The notes beneath the pieces were generated by a model. That model was not told the origin of the DNA. It saw only the letters and a program-made list of their open reading frames with translations, and did not search any database. A program made the translations under genes and the position numbers. DNA of 14,790 nucleotides from an uncultured Gammaproteobacteria bacterium (GTDB taxonomy: Bacteria; Pseudomonadota; Gammaproteobacteria; Acidiferrobacterales; CAJVXG01): positions 1 to 14,790 of the forward strand of contig CAJVXG010000018.1 of the NCBI GenBank assembly GCA_913009215.1, in the 5' to 3' direction. This document shows, piece after piece, positions 1 through 7,839 of this stretch. Numbering within the stretch: position 1 is the stretch's first letter; each line of letters begins with the position of its first letter.

Positions 1-35
1 CAATAAATTCATATACAAACTAAATTGAGGAAGTA

Positions 36-815
36 ATGACAAAAAGGCATAGAATACAATTTCCAAAGGGCGAATTATCCAACATCAATCAAGACGAAGC
101 CTATTTCTACCTTCAAGGATCAGGTGGTAAGAGGAAAATACGGTTCCACGACTACGATGAAATATATCAGGTGCCAGGCCTGTATGAACAAATATTTTAT
201 GACCGCCTAAAATGCACATCACCTGGTAAAGTAGCATCAATACTTGAATCCGCCGTAAAGCAATATCAAAACAATTTTACTGAGCTTAGGATATTGGATT
301 TAGGGGCAGGCAATGGAATGATGGGAGAGGAATTAAAAAGGCATGGTGTTTCTCGCTTAATAGGCGTAGATATAATTCCCGAGGCTTATGATGCAGTAAT
401 CCGAGACAGGCCGGGAGTATATGACGCATATTATGTTGAGGATTTCACTAAGTTAGGAAAAGACAAAAAGGAAGAAATAGTATCGTGGCAATGTGATTGC
501 ATGGTAGCAGTTGCCGCCCTTGGTTTCGGTGACATCCCAACGAAAGCATTTTTGGAAGCGTTTAATATAATCAAAAGCGAAGCGTGGGTAGCCTTTAATA
601 TCAAGGACACCTTCTTTGATATAAGCGATGAATCAGGCTTTTCAAAAATGATTAGGGAATTAATATTTTCCAAATATCTTGATATTTATTACATTGAACG
701 CTATCGACATAGATTATCAATTGAGGGAGAGCCGCTGTATTACTTCGCAATAACAGGATGGAAAACGTCAGATGTTCCTGAAGACTTTTTGGAGTCAAAA
801 GACATCATGGCCTAA
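36..815 (+). CDS. Class I SAM-dependent methyltransferase, substrate unknown
   Basis: A 259-residue protein with a class I (Rossmann-fold) methyltransferase core. Motif I reads ILDLGAGNG at residues 86-94, which binds S-adenosylmethionine. It is followed by IGVDIIPEAYD, whose acidic residue after the second strand would contact the SAM ribose. About 80 residues precede motif I and hold no domain I recognise. The methyl acceptor cannot be told from the sequence. The start is ATG 36, with a GAGGAAG Shine-Dalgarno at 27-33. Base composition differs from the rest of the window: 20 of 60 bases are G/C in 241-300, against 36 of 60 in dapE at 4201-4260. AGG, AGA and ATA codons are frequent. This suggests horizontal acquisition. 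The gene converges on the transporter gene downstream and has no functional tie to its neighbours. The methyltransferase call is firm; any specific activity would be guesswork. Confidence 0.8.
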   Translation: MTKRHRIQFPKGELSNINQDEAYFYLQGSGGKRKIRFHDYDEIYQVPGLYEQIFYDRLKCTSPGKVASILESAVKQYQNNFTELRILDLGAGNGMMGEELKRHGVSRLIGVDIIPEAYDAVIRDRPGVYDAYYVEDFTKLGKDKKEEIVSWQCDCMVAVAALGFGDIPTKAFLEAFNIIKSEAWVAFNIKDTFFDISDESGFSKMIRELIFSKYLDIYYIERYRHRLSIEGEPLYYFAITGWKTSDVPEDFLESKDIMA

Positions 816-821
816 CAAGGC
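808..821 (+). other. attC-like half-site remnant overlapping the methyltransferase stop codon
   Basis: The bases GCCTAACAAGGC run across the stop codon of the methyltransferase gene. GCCTAAC fits the RYYYAAC core found at one end of integron attC sites, and cassette genes often stop inside this core. GCCT and AGGC also pair around an AACA loop. I looked for the matching GTTRRRY core up to about position 1000 and upstream of the gene, and found none. If this is an attC it is truncated. It may equally be chance in an otherwise AT-rich gene. Confidence 0.2.
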
Positions 822-887
822 AAATGAAAGAAAATAAGGGGGCAAACCTATTTATTAATAGTTTCATGCACACGCTTCATCCCTGCA

Positions 888-1766
888 CTAATTACTTACC
901 GCACCATACCGTATGGTCAAATACCCGGCAACGATAATAATGGCGCCGCCTGTCCAGGCCAGCAGGGTCATGGTTTCATTCGTTAACACTACTTGTGAGA
1001 TCGCACCGACGACTAATTCAAACAACAGAATCACCGCCGAGCGTTGCACCGGCATTTTGGTGACGCCGTATTGTACCGACACCGTCATCAGCACCACGCC
1101 GATGGCGCCGAACAACAAGGCGCTGGTCCAGACGGTTGCAGTGATGTCCGGTACCGGCGTGTCTTGCCACAGGATGACCAGTCCGGCAATAACGATGACG
1201 CCGATCCAGGTGCCGAGTGCCTTGGCCTGTAAGGAAATATCCTGGCCCTTGCGGACAACGACGTTGGATATGGCAAAGGCGAAACCGGAACTTACCGCCA
1301 GCACATCGACATAATTGATCGGACCACTGAAGCCGGAGTCGGGGTGCCAGATCATCATGGCGGCGCCAATCACCGCCGCGATCAAGGTAGCACTGACAAT
1401 AGCGCTGATGTGTTCCTTTAAAAAGATGCGCGCCAGCAACACCGCCCACAGGGGCGATAAATAAAACAGCAGCAACACCCGCATGATGTTGCCCTCGAGC
1501 ATGGCCAGTACAAAGGCGACATTGGTCCAGCCGGCACTCAAGGCCAGCAGGCCCATCAACCACGGCTGTTGTTTAAAGTGAGGCAGGTGCTGGCGTAGCC
1601 AGAACAGACCGATACAAAAGGTGGCGGCGTAAAGCACCAGCGCCACCCAGGCGCCTTCCAGGCCATGGTCTTTTAGTAAACGGAATGGCCACCAGGAAAT
1701 ACCCCACAAACTGGCGCCGAATAACAGGTTGATGACCGGGAAATAAGTTCGATTCATTGGCCGCAT
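888..1766 (-). CDS. EamA/DMT-superfamily transporter
   Basis: An inner-membrane carrier of the drug/metabolite transporter superfamily, 292 residues from the preferred start. It is almost entirely hydrophobic helices, about ten, arranged as two homologous five-helix EamA repeats. The first repeat ends in the segment LFYLSPLWAVLLARIFLKEH. The second has the matching VILLFELVVGAISQVVLTNE, each a long helix closing with a charged residue as in the family. A short basic loop (VVRKGQD) separates the halves. The reading frame stays open to 1853, but that would overlap dapC, so I prefer ATG 1766, which has GGGAAG upstream; ATG 1757 is also possible. The gene is divergent from dapC across about 60 bp. 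Family members export amino acids, sugars or metabolites. The neighbouring lysine genes hint at an amino-acid substrate, but this is only inference. Confidence 0.85.
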   Translation of the reverse strand: MRPMNRTYFPVINLLFGASLWGISWWPFRLLKDHGLEGAWVALVLYAATFCIGLFWLRQHLPHFKQQPWLMGLLALSAGWTNVAFVLAMLEGNIMRVLLLFYLSPLWAVLLARIFLKEHISAIVSATLIAAVIGAAMMIWHPDSGFSGPINYVDVLAVSSGFAFAISNVVVRKGQDISLQAKALGTWIGVIVIAGLVILWQDTPVPDITATVWTSALLFGAIGVVLMTVSVQYGVTKMPVQRSAVILLFELVVGAISQVVLTNETMTLLAWTGGAIIIVAGYLTIRYGAVSN

Positions 1767-1786
1767 TGTAGAGCTTCCCGTATAAT
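1757..1786 (+). promoter_or_regulatory. Predicted sigma-70 promoter for dapC
   Basis: A perfect -10 hexamer TATAAT lies at 1781-1786, with TTGGCC (4 of 6 to consensus) at 1757-1762 and an 18-bp spacer. Transcription would start near 1793, giving a leader of about 34 nt before dapC. The promoter overlaps the beginning of the divergent transporter gene. On the opposite strand, TACAAT (1770-1765) with TTGCGG (1792-1787) could be a weak transporter promoter, though it sits on that gene's likely start codon. Confidence 0.5.
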
Positions 1787-1826
1787 CCGCAAAAATTCTT
1801 CCAATAACAGTATTTATCCCAACTCC

Positions 1827-3020
1827 ATGAACCCCCGACTGGCGCTGCTCCACCCCTACCCGTTCCAGAGGCTTGGCGCACTAATTCAGGACATCCAGCC
1901 GGTATCGGGCAAGTATCCGATACGTCTGTCGGTGGGCGAGCCCAGGCACGCACCGCCGCAGGCCGCGCTAGAGGCCCTGGATCGACACATTGATGAGATG
2001 GGCATGTACCCGAGCACCAAGGGCGGCCTGGAATTGCGCCAGGCCATCAGCGATTGGCTGTCCTCGCGTTTTGGCGTGGCCACCGATGCCGAGAAGCATA
2101 TTTTACCGGTCAGCGGCACTCGCGAGGCGCTGTTCTCCTTTTGCCAGGCCTGCGTCGACCAGGGTAGCAAGACCAGGCCCATAGTAATGATGCCGAACCC
2201 GTTTTACCAAATATATGAAGGCGCCGCCCTGCTCGCCGGCGCCAAGCCATATTACTTGAACAATACCGGGGACAGCGATTACAAAATCGATTTCGATGCC
2301 GTACCGGCAGAGGTTTGGCAGCGCACGCAATTAATTTATGTCTGCTCCCCCGGCAACCCGGCCGGTGCGGTGATGCAACAGCACGATTACGAGCAGTTGC
2401 TGGCGCTGGCCGACGAACACGACTTTATAGTCGCCGCCGATGAGTGTTATTCGGAAATCTACTTCGATGACGACCATCCGCCGGTCGGTTTGCTGCAAGT
2501 GGCGCAACAAATGGGACGTGAGGATTATGCCCGCTGTGTCGTGTTCCATAGTTTGTCGAAGCGCTCCAACCTGCCGGGACTGCGCTCCGGTTTTGTCGCC
2601 GGTAATACCGACATCATGGCGCAGTACCTTAAATACCGCACCTATCACGGCGCCACGCTGCCGCCGCCGGCACAATGGGCCAGCGTGCAAGCCTGGTCCG
2701 ATGAGACCCACGTCGTCGAAAACCGTAAGGCCTATCAGGAAAAATTTGCCGCCGTGCTCGATATTCTGCAACCGGTGTTACCCGTACGCCAGCCCGAGGC
2801 CGGTTTCTATCTATGGTTCCAGGTGCCGATGAGCGATGAGGACTTTACAATGCGGCTTTATGAGCAGGAAAATGTGCTGGTGCTGCCCGGCAGCTATTTG
2901 TCCCGGGAGTCCGGCGGCATCAATCCCGGTCATGACTATATCCGGCTGGCATTGGTTGATACAGTAGAGCAATGCACCGAGGCGGCGCAGCGCCTGCGAA
3001 ATTTTATTGAAACATTATAA
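1827..3020 (+). CDS. dapC: N-succinyl-L,L-diaminopimelate aminotransferase (DapC)
   Basis: A cytoplasmic PLP-dependent class I/II (fold type I) aminotransferase of 397 residues. DapC interconverts N-succinyl-2-amino-6-oxopimelate and N-succinyl-L,L-2,6-diaminopimelate, using glutamate, in the succinylase route to meso-DAP and lysine. The N-terminus (LLHPYPFQRL, then LSVGEPRHAPP) and PVSGTREALFSF are typical of proteobacterial DapC rather than of generic aspartate aminotransferases. Visible cofactor residues are N177 in SPGNPAG, D205 and Y208 in DECYSEIYFD, and the Schiff-base lysine K245 in SLSKRSN. A C-terminal arginine region (DYIRLALV) would bind substrate carboxylate. The start ATG 1827 has no clear Shine-Dalgarno, but it matches the family N-terminus and follows a good promoter. 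dapD follows after 22 bp, in an evident operon, which supports DapC over related aminotransferases. Confidence 0.9.
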   Translation: MNPRLALLHPYPFQRLGALIQDIQPVSGKYPIRLSVGEPRHAPPQAALEALDRHIDEMGMYPSTKGGLELRQAISDWLSSRFGVATDAEKHILPVSGTREALFSFCQACVDQGSKTRPIVMMPNPFYQIYEGAALLAGAKPYYLNNTGDSDYKIDFDAVPAEVWQRTQLIYVCSPGNPAGAVMQQHDYEQLLALADEHDFIVAADECYSEIYFDDDHPPVGLLQVAQQMGREDYARCVVFHSLSKRSNLPGLRSGFVAGNTDIMAQYLKYRTYHGATLPPPAQWASVQAWSDETHVVENRKAYQEKFAAVLDILQPVLPVRQPEAGFYLWFQVPMSDEDFTMRLYEQENVLVLPGSYLSRESGGINPGHDYIRLALVDTVEQCTEAAQRLRNFIETL

Positions 3021-3042
3021 GCAGATTTAGCTGGAGATATTT

Positions 3043-3864
<822 letters not shown>

Positions 3865-3900
3865 GAACTTTTGACACAAAGTTTTTGAAAATCAGTAATA

Positions 3901-3917
3901 TTGAGCGCCATGCTCAA
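3901..3917. repeat. Perfect 6-bp inverted repeat between dapD and dapE
   Basis: TTGAGC (3901-3906) and GCTCAA (3912-3917) form a perfect inverted repeat around a 5-base loop. No T-run follows on either strand, so an intrinsic terminator is unlikely. It could be a small regulatory hairpin, an RNA processing site or chance. Confidence 0.3.
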
Positions 3918-3923
3918 CAACAT

Positions 3924-3984
3924 AAAGGAAAACCCGAAAAAACAATAAATATGTTTTTCCTTTGCGTCTTTGCGCCTTTGCGTC
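3924..3984. repeat. Candidate dispersed intergenic repeat with three tandem TTTGCGYC octamers
   Basis: Three back-to-back 8-bp units occupy 3961-3984: TTTGCGTC, TTTGCGCC, TTTGCGTC. They overlap a hairpin-forming pair, AAAGGAAAAC (3924-3933) with GTTTTTCCTTT (3953-3963), complementary apart from one extra T. I recall very similar TTTGCGTCTTTGCGCC strings in intergenic regions of many unrelated bacteria, where their translation gives spurious peptides containing LCAFA or RRKDAK. The class appears common but poorly described. Its end is only 10 bp from the dapE start codon. Confidence 0.55.
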
Positions 3985-3994
3985 AAAACTTATT

Positions 3995-5128
3995 ATGAGT
4001 GACCCAACATTAGAATTGGCCATGGAACTGATTCGCCGGCCGTCGGTGACCCCCGAGGATCACGGCTGCCAGGACGTCATGATCGAGCGCCTGCTGGCGC
4101 TCGGCTTTGAAGTCACCCGCCTGCGCTTTGGTGATGTCGATAACTTCTGGGCGCAATTGGGCGACGCGGCGCCACTACTGACCTTTGCCGGTCACACCGA
4201 TGTCGTCCCCACCGGTCCGAAAGAGTCCTGGGATACGGACCCCTTTGTACCGGAGATACGCGGCGGCATGCTCTACGGTCGCGGCGCCGCCGATATGAAA
4301 TCCTCACTGGCGGCATTTATTACTGCGATTGAAGGTTTCCTAAAAGATAATCCAGAACCCAAAGGGGCTATCGCCCTGCTCATTACCTCCGACGAGGAAG
4401 GCCCGTCGGTAGACGGCACCGTCAAGGTGGTCGAGTGGCTGCAACAACAGGGTAAAAAAATCGATTACTGTGTCGTCGGCGAACCCACAGCATCAAGCAA
4501 ACTCGGTGACACCATCAAAAACGGTCGCCGCGGTTCCCTCAATGGCGTACTCACCGTGCATGGTGTCCAGGGTCATGTCGCCTACCCGCATTTGGCAAAG
4601 AACCCGATCCATCTGGCCATGCCGGCGCTGGTGGAATTGGCAGCCATCGAATGGGACCAGGGCAACGAGTATTTCCCGGCAACCACATTTCAGATTTCCA
4701 ATGTATATGCCGGTACCGGGGCCAATAATGTCATCCCCGGGATGCTGGAGGCCGAATTCAATTTCCGTTTCTCCACCGCGGTGACCGAAAAACAACTACG
4801 GCTACGCACCGAAGCACTGCTGCAGCAACACCGGCTGAGCTTTGACATCGACTGGACGCTCAGTGGCCGGCCCTTTGTCACGGCCGAGGCCGAGCTGGTG
4901 CAGGCGGCCCAACAGGCGATTAAAGAAGTCACCGGCCTGGATACCGGGCTTTCGACCTCGGGTGGCACCTCCGATGGGCGCTTTATTGCCCCTACGGGCG
5001 CCCAGGTGGTGGAAATTGGCCCCTTGAATGCCACCATCCATAAGGCCAATGAATGCGTCGCGGTGGACGATTTGGAGCTGCTATCCGCCATTTATGGCCA
5101 TATTATGCGCAACTTATTGCTTAATTAA
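3995..5128 (+). CDS. dapE: Succinyl-diaminopimelate desuccinylase (DapE)
   Basis: A zinc metallohydrolase of the M20/ArgE-DapE family that removes succinate from N-succinyl-L,L-DAP to give L,L-DAP, the step after DapC. It is 377 residues from ATG 3995, the usual DapE length. All key residues appear at the positions known for Haemophilus DapE: H67 and D69 in AGHTDVV, D100 in GRGAADMK, catalytic E134 and metal ligand E135 in TSDEEG, E163 in GEPTASS, and the late histidine in NATIHKANE. The dimerisation domain is inserted between about residues 180 and 290. The frame is open to a TTG at 3962, but that lies in the octamer repeat and is unlikely to be a start. No Shine-Dalgarno is visible before ATG 3995, which is odd for this gene set. 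It is 130 bp after dapD and probably co-transcribed with it. Confidence 0.95.
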   Translation: MSDPTLELAMELIRRPSVTPEDHGCQDVMIERLLALGFEVTRLRFGDVDNFWAQLGDAAPLLTFAGHTDVVPTGPKESWDTDPFVPEIRGGMLYGRGAADMKSSLAAFITAIEGFLKDNPEPKGAIALLITSDEEGPSVDGTVKVVEWLQQQGKKIDYCVVGEPTASSKLGDTIKNGRRGSLNGVLTVHGVQGHVAYPHLAKNPIHLAMPALVELAAIEWDQGNEYFPATTFQISNVYAGTGANNVIPGMLEAEFNFRFSTAVTEKQLRLRTEALLQQHRLSFDIDWTLSGRPFVTAEAELVQAAQQAIKEVTGLDTGLSTSGGTSDGRFIAPTGAQVVEIGPLNATIHKANECVAVDDLELLSAIYGHIMRNLLLN

Positions 5129-5133
5129 ATTAC

Positions 5134-5176
5134 TTTTCTTATATAGATTAAACAATTAGCCTTTTTTTCTTATATA
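5134..5176 (+). repeat. Two direct copies of TTTTCTTATATA between dapE and the kinase gene
   Basis: The 12-base string TTTTCTTATATA occurs at 5134-5145 and again at 5165-5176, a 31-bp offset or about three helical turns. It lies in the AT-rich 151-bp gap (5129-5279) separating the lysine genes from the signalling cassette. Same-face spacing would suit a regulator binding in pairs, but AT-rich strings repeat easily by chance. The rest of the gap shows a T-run without a stem at 5162-5168 and a possible -10 (TATACT, 5242-5247) without a convincing -35. Confidence 0.35.
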
Positions 5177-5279
5177 CTTTCTATGTAAGAGACAGGTCCT
5201 TATGCGACCACAATAAAATAACAACGTAGGGTAAGCAAACCTATACTATTCTTTTTTATTATTTTCTGGTGATTTATCA

Positions 5280-7835
5280 ATGACCTCAGGGGGCATCGCA
5301 AAAAAGGATATTTTCCTGGCAATCTTGCTGGGCCTGTTTTTTATTGGCGGCTTATTCACCAACCTGCCCTTCTTTAATACCCTGGAGCACATGGTCTACG
5401 ATGCCGGTGTCAATGCCACTGGCCGCAAACTGGGCGATGCCAAAAAGATCGTCATTATCGCTATCGACGATGCCAGCATCGAAAAGGTCGGCCGCTGGCC
5501 CTGGTCTCGCGCCACTATGGCCGACATGCTGGACAAATTGTCGCGGGCGCGGGCCAAGGCGGTGGCGCTGCAAATCCTGTTCGACAAACCGCAAATCGAC
5601 CCCGGCCTGCCGCATATACGCAAGATCAAGGAATTCATCAACAAAACCTCCTTTCCGCGCGCCGCCAGGTCGGCCGTCAATACCATTAACCGATACCTGG
5701 AGCAGGCCGAGTTCAGTCTTGATGTCGATAAACGTCTTGGCGCCTCCGTGGCCAAGCTCCGGGTCTACATGCCGATGTTGTTTAACCGTAACAGCAAGGC
5801 GCTGGGTAAGCGCGACAAACCGTTACCGGAATTCATTCGCAAAAACCGCTTAAAAAAAATCGTGGTAAAACCGGGCGTCAAAGCCAGGCTGTTTACTACC
5901 GACAAGGTATTTTTCCCGATTGAAGCCTTTGGTAAAGAGGCCGCCGGTATCGGCAGCAATACCCTGTCACTGCAAGCGGATGGTGGCGCCCGCAGCGCCC
6001 TGTTGCTGGTGGAGAATTACGGTGAATATTATCCGTCATTACCGTTATTATTGGCGGCACGCAGCTTCAACCTGTCGGCCAGGGACATCCAGGTCAGTCT
6101 TGGTGAAGGCGTTAGCATCAGCCGACTGAAGATCAAGACCAACTCATCAATGCAAATGTTATCGGCATTCTACAAAAACGCGGAGACGGGGGGTTCGGCC
6201 TTCAAGATTTATCCGTTCTACCAGGTATTGAACGGCAAGGTGCCGCTGTCCAGCTTCCGCAACAAGATTGTGATCATCGGCCCAACCGCGTTTGGCCTCG
6301 GTTCGACCCATTCAACGCCGGTGGACAAGGTCATGAGTCCGCCGGAACTGACGGCCAATGTAGTCGCCAGTATCCTGAATCAGGATTTTTATATCCGTCC
6401 GGCCTGGGCCCCCTATGCCGAAATACTGATTTTACTGCTGGTCTGGTTCTACCTGATGCTGGCCCTGCCCCGCTTCCGTGCCAAACCGGCGGCGCTGATT
6501 TCCCTGCTGTTACTGGCAGGTCTTGTCGGTATCGAAATTTATATGCTCATCGGCGGCAAGATCTGGATCAAGACCGCGGTCCCGGTACTGTTCCTGCTCA
6601 CCGGGCATTTGCTGATTACGACGCGTCGATTCTTTGCCACCGAACGCTTAAAGACCAGTGCCGAAAGTGAATCGGCACAGACCAACCGCATGTTGGGCCT
6701 GGCCTTCCAGGGACAGGGGCAACTGGATATGGCCATGGATAAATTTCGCAAGTTACCCGTCGATGCCTCGGTGCTGGACCTGATCTATAACCTGGCGCTC
6801 GATTTTGAACGCAAACGCCAGTTCAGCAAGGCTGTCTCGGGCTACGATTACATCCTGCAGCACGATAAAAATTTCCGTGATGTACAGGAACGCAAGAAAC
6901 GCGGCAAACACCATGAGAACACCATAATAATGGGGCCGGGTTACGCCCCCGGTGGCACCCTGCTGTTATCCGATACCATGGACCAGAAACCGACGCTGGG
7001 CCGCTATGAGGTAGAAAAAGAAATTGGCAAGGGCGCCATGGGCGCTGTCTACCTGGGCCGTGACCCGAAGATCAATCGTGTGGTGGCGATCAAAACCATG
7101 GCCTTGGCGCATGAATTTGAACAAAAAGACCTGGAAAAAGTAAAACAACGTTTCTTCCGCGAGGCCGAAACCGCCGGTAGCCTCAGTCACCCCAATATCG
7201 TTACGATCTATGACGCCGGCGAGGACCACGAACTGGCCTACATCGCCATGGAATTCCTTCAGGGCAAGGACCTAACGAATTATATTTCCTCAGAGAAAAT
7301 CCTGCCGATCAAGTGGGTGCTGGAACTGGGCGCACAGGTCGCCGATGCCCTGGACTATGCGCACAAACAGGAGGTGGTGCATCGCGACATCAAGCCGGCC
7401 AATATCATGTACAACGGGGAAGACAAGTCTATCAAGGTCACCGACTTCGGTATTGCCCGTATCACCGCGTCGAACCGCACCAAGACCGGTGTTGTCCTGG
7501 GTACGCCCTCCTATATGTCACCGGAACAGGTGGCCGGCAAACGCGTCGACGGGCGCTCGGATTTGTTTTCCCTGGGGGTTACCCTGTACGAATTATTCAG
7601 TGGCCATTTGCCCTTTAACGGGGAGACCATGGCCGCCCTGATGTACCAGATCGCCAACAGCAAACACCCGGACATCAACAAGGTGCGAGCCAACTGTCCG
7701 GCCTGCGTGCGTAAAATGATTGACAAGGCGCTGCAAAAAGACGCAAAGAAACGCTTCCAGACCGGCGCAGAATTCAAAAAAGCGATCTACAATTGTATAC
7801 AATCGCTGCCAAAAGAAATGAATGGCAGGAAATAA
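5280..7835 (+). CDS. CHASE2-sensor transmembrane Ser/Thr protein kinase (PknB-like)
   Basis: An 851-residue membrane receptor kinase. One N-terminal helix (about residues 9-28) leads into a CHASE2 extracytoplasmic sensor (about 35-365) with the typical KIVIIAIDDASIEKVGRWPW stretch. Three more helices follow (about 380-396, 404-424, 430-448), then a cytoplasmic TPR-like segment (about 468-540) and a C-terminal Hanks-type kinase domain (about 576-845). Catalytic features are intact: glycine loop G583-x-G585-x-x-G588, ATP lysine K605 in VAIK, HRDIKPAN with base D703 and N708 (an RD kinase, so probably regulated by activation-loop phosphorylation), DFG at 722-724, and the SPEQ and DGRSDLFSLGVTLYEL motifs. 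It should phosphorylate protein Ser/Thr in response to a periplasmic signal that CHASE2 does not let one predict. ATG 5280 has GGTGA at 5268-5272. The stop overlaps the start region of the PP2C gene, showing an operon. Confidence 0.9.
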   Translation: MTSGGIAKKDIFLAILLGLFFIGGLFTNLPFFNTLEHMVYDAGVNATGRKLGDAKKIVIIAIDDASIEKVGRWPWSRATMADMLDKLSRARAKAVALQILFDKPQIDPGLPHIRKIKEFINKTSFPRAARSAVNTINRYLEQAEFSLDVDKRLGASVAKLRVYMPMLFNRNSKALGKRDKPLPEFIRKNRLKKIVVKPGVKARLFTTDKVFFPIEAFGKEAAGIGSNTLSLQADGGARSALLLVENYGEYYPSLPLLLAARSFNLSARDIQVSLGEGVSISRLKIKTNSSMQMLSAFYKNAETGGSAFKIYPFYQVLNGKVPLSSFRNKIVIIGPTAFGLGSTHSTPVDKVMSPPELTANVVASILNQDFYIRPAWAPYAEILILLLVWFYLMLALPRFRAKPAALISLLLLAGLVGIEIYMLIGGKIWIKTAVPVLFLLTGHLLITTRRFFATERLKTSAESESAQTNRMLGLAFQGQGQLDMAMDKFRKLPVDASVLDLIYNLALDFERKRQFSKAVSGYDYILQHDKNFRDVQERKKRGKHHENTIIMGPGYAPGGTLLLSDTMDQKPTLGRYEVEKEIGKGAMGAVYLGRDPKINRVVAIKTMALAHEFEQKDLEKVKQRFFREAETAGSLSHPNIVTIYDAGEDHELAYIAMEFLQGKDLTNYISSEKILPIKWVLELGAQVADALDYAHKQEVVHRDIKPANIMYNGEDKSIKVTDFGIARITASNRTKTGVVLGTPSYMSPEQVAGKRVDGRSDLFSLGVTLYELFSGHLPFNGETMAALMYQIANSKHPDINKVRANCPACVRKMIDKALQKDAKKRFQTGAEFKKAIYNCIQSLPKEMNGRK

Positions 7836-7839
7836 TGCA

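Noticed and set aside
844..864. AT-rich hairpin between the convergent methyltransferase and transporter genes
   Set aside because: CTATT/AATAG, or AAACTATT/AATAGTTT with a bulge, pairs around TATT, but it is almost all A/T and lacks a T-run, so a real bidirectional terminator is not supported.
36..1000. A complete integron cassette around the methyltransferase
   Set aside because: No GTTRRRY core was found before the gene or within about 180 bases after its stop, and no integrase is in the window.
3866..3883. AACTTT/AAAGTT hairpin after dapD as a terminator
   Set aside because: The stem is six A/T-rich pairs followed by only three Ts. It is too unstable to call, and dapE downstream is probably co-transcribed.
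3962..3994. Longer dapE starting at TTG 3962
   Set aside because: The extra residues come from the octamer repeat. ATG 3995 gives 377 residues and places H67, D100, E134, E135 and E163 at the known DapE positions.
5161..5176. T-run after dapE as an intrinsic terminator
   Set aside because: Seven Ts are present at 5162-5168, but no GC-rich stem precedes them.
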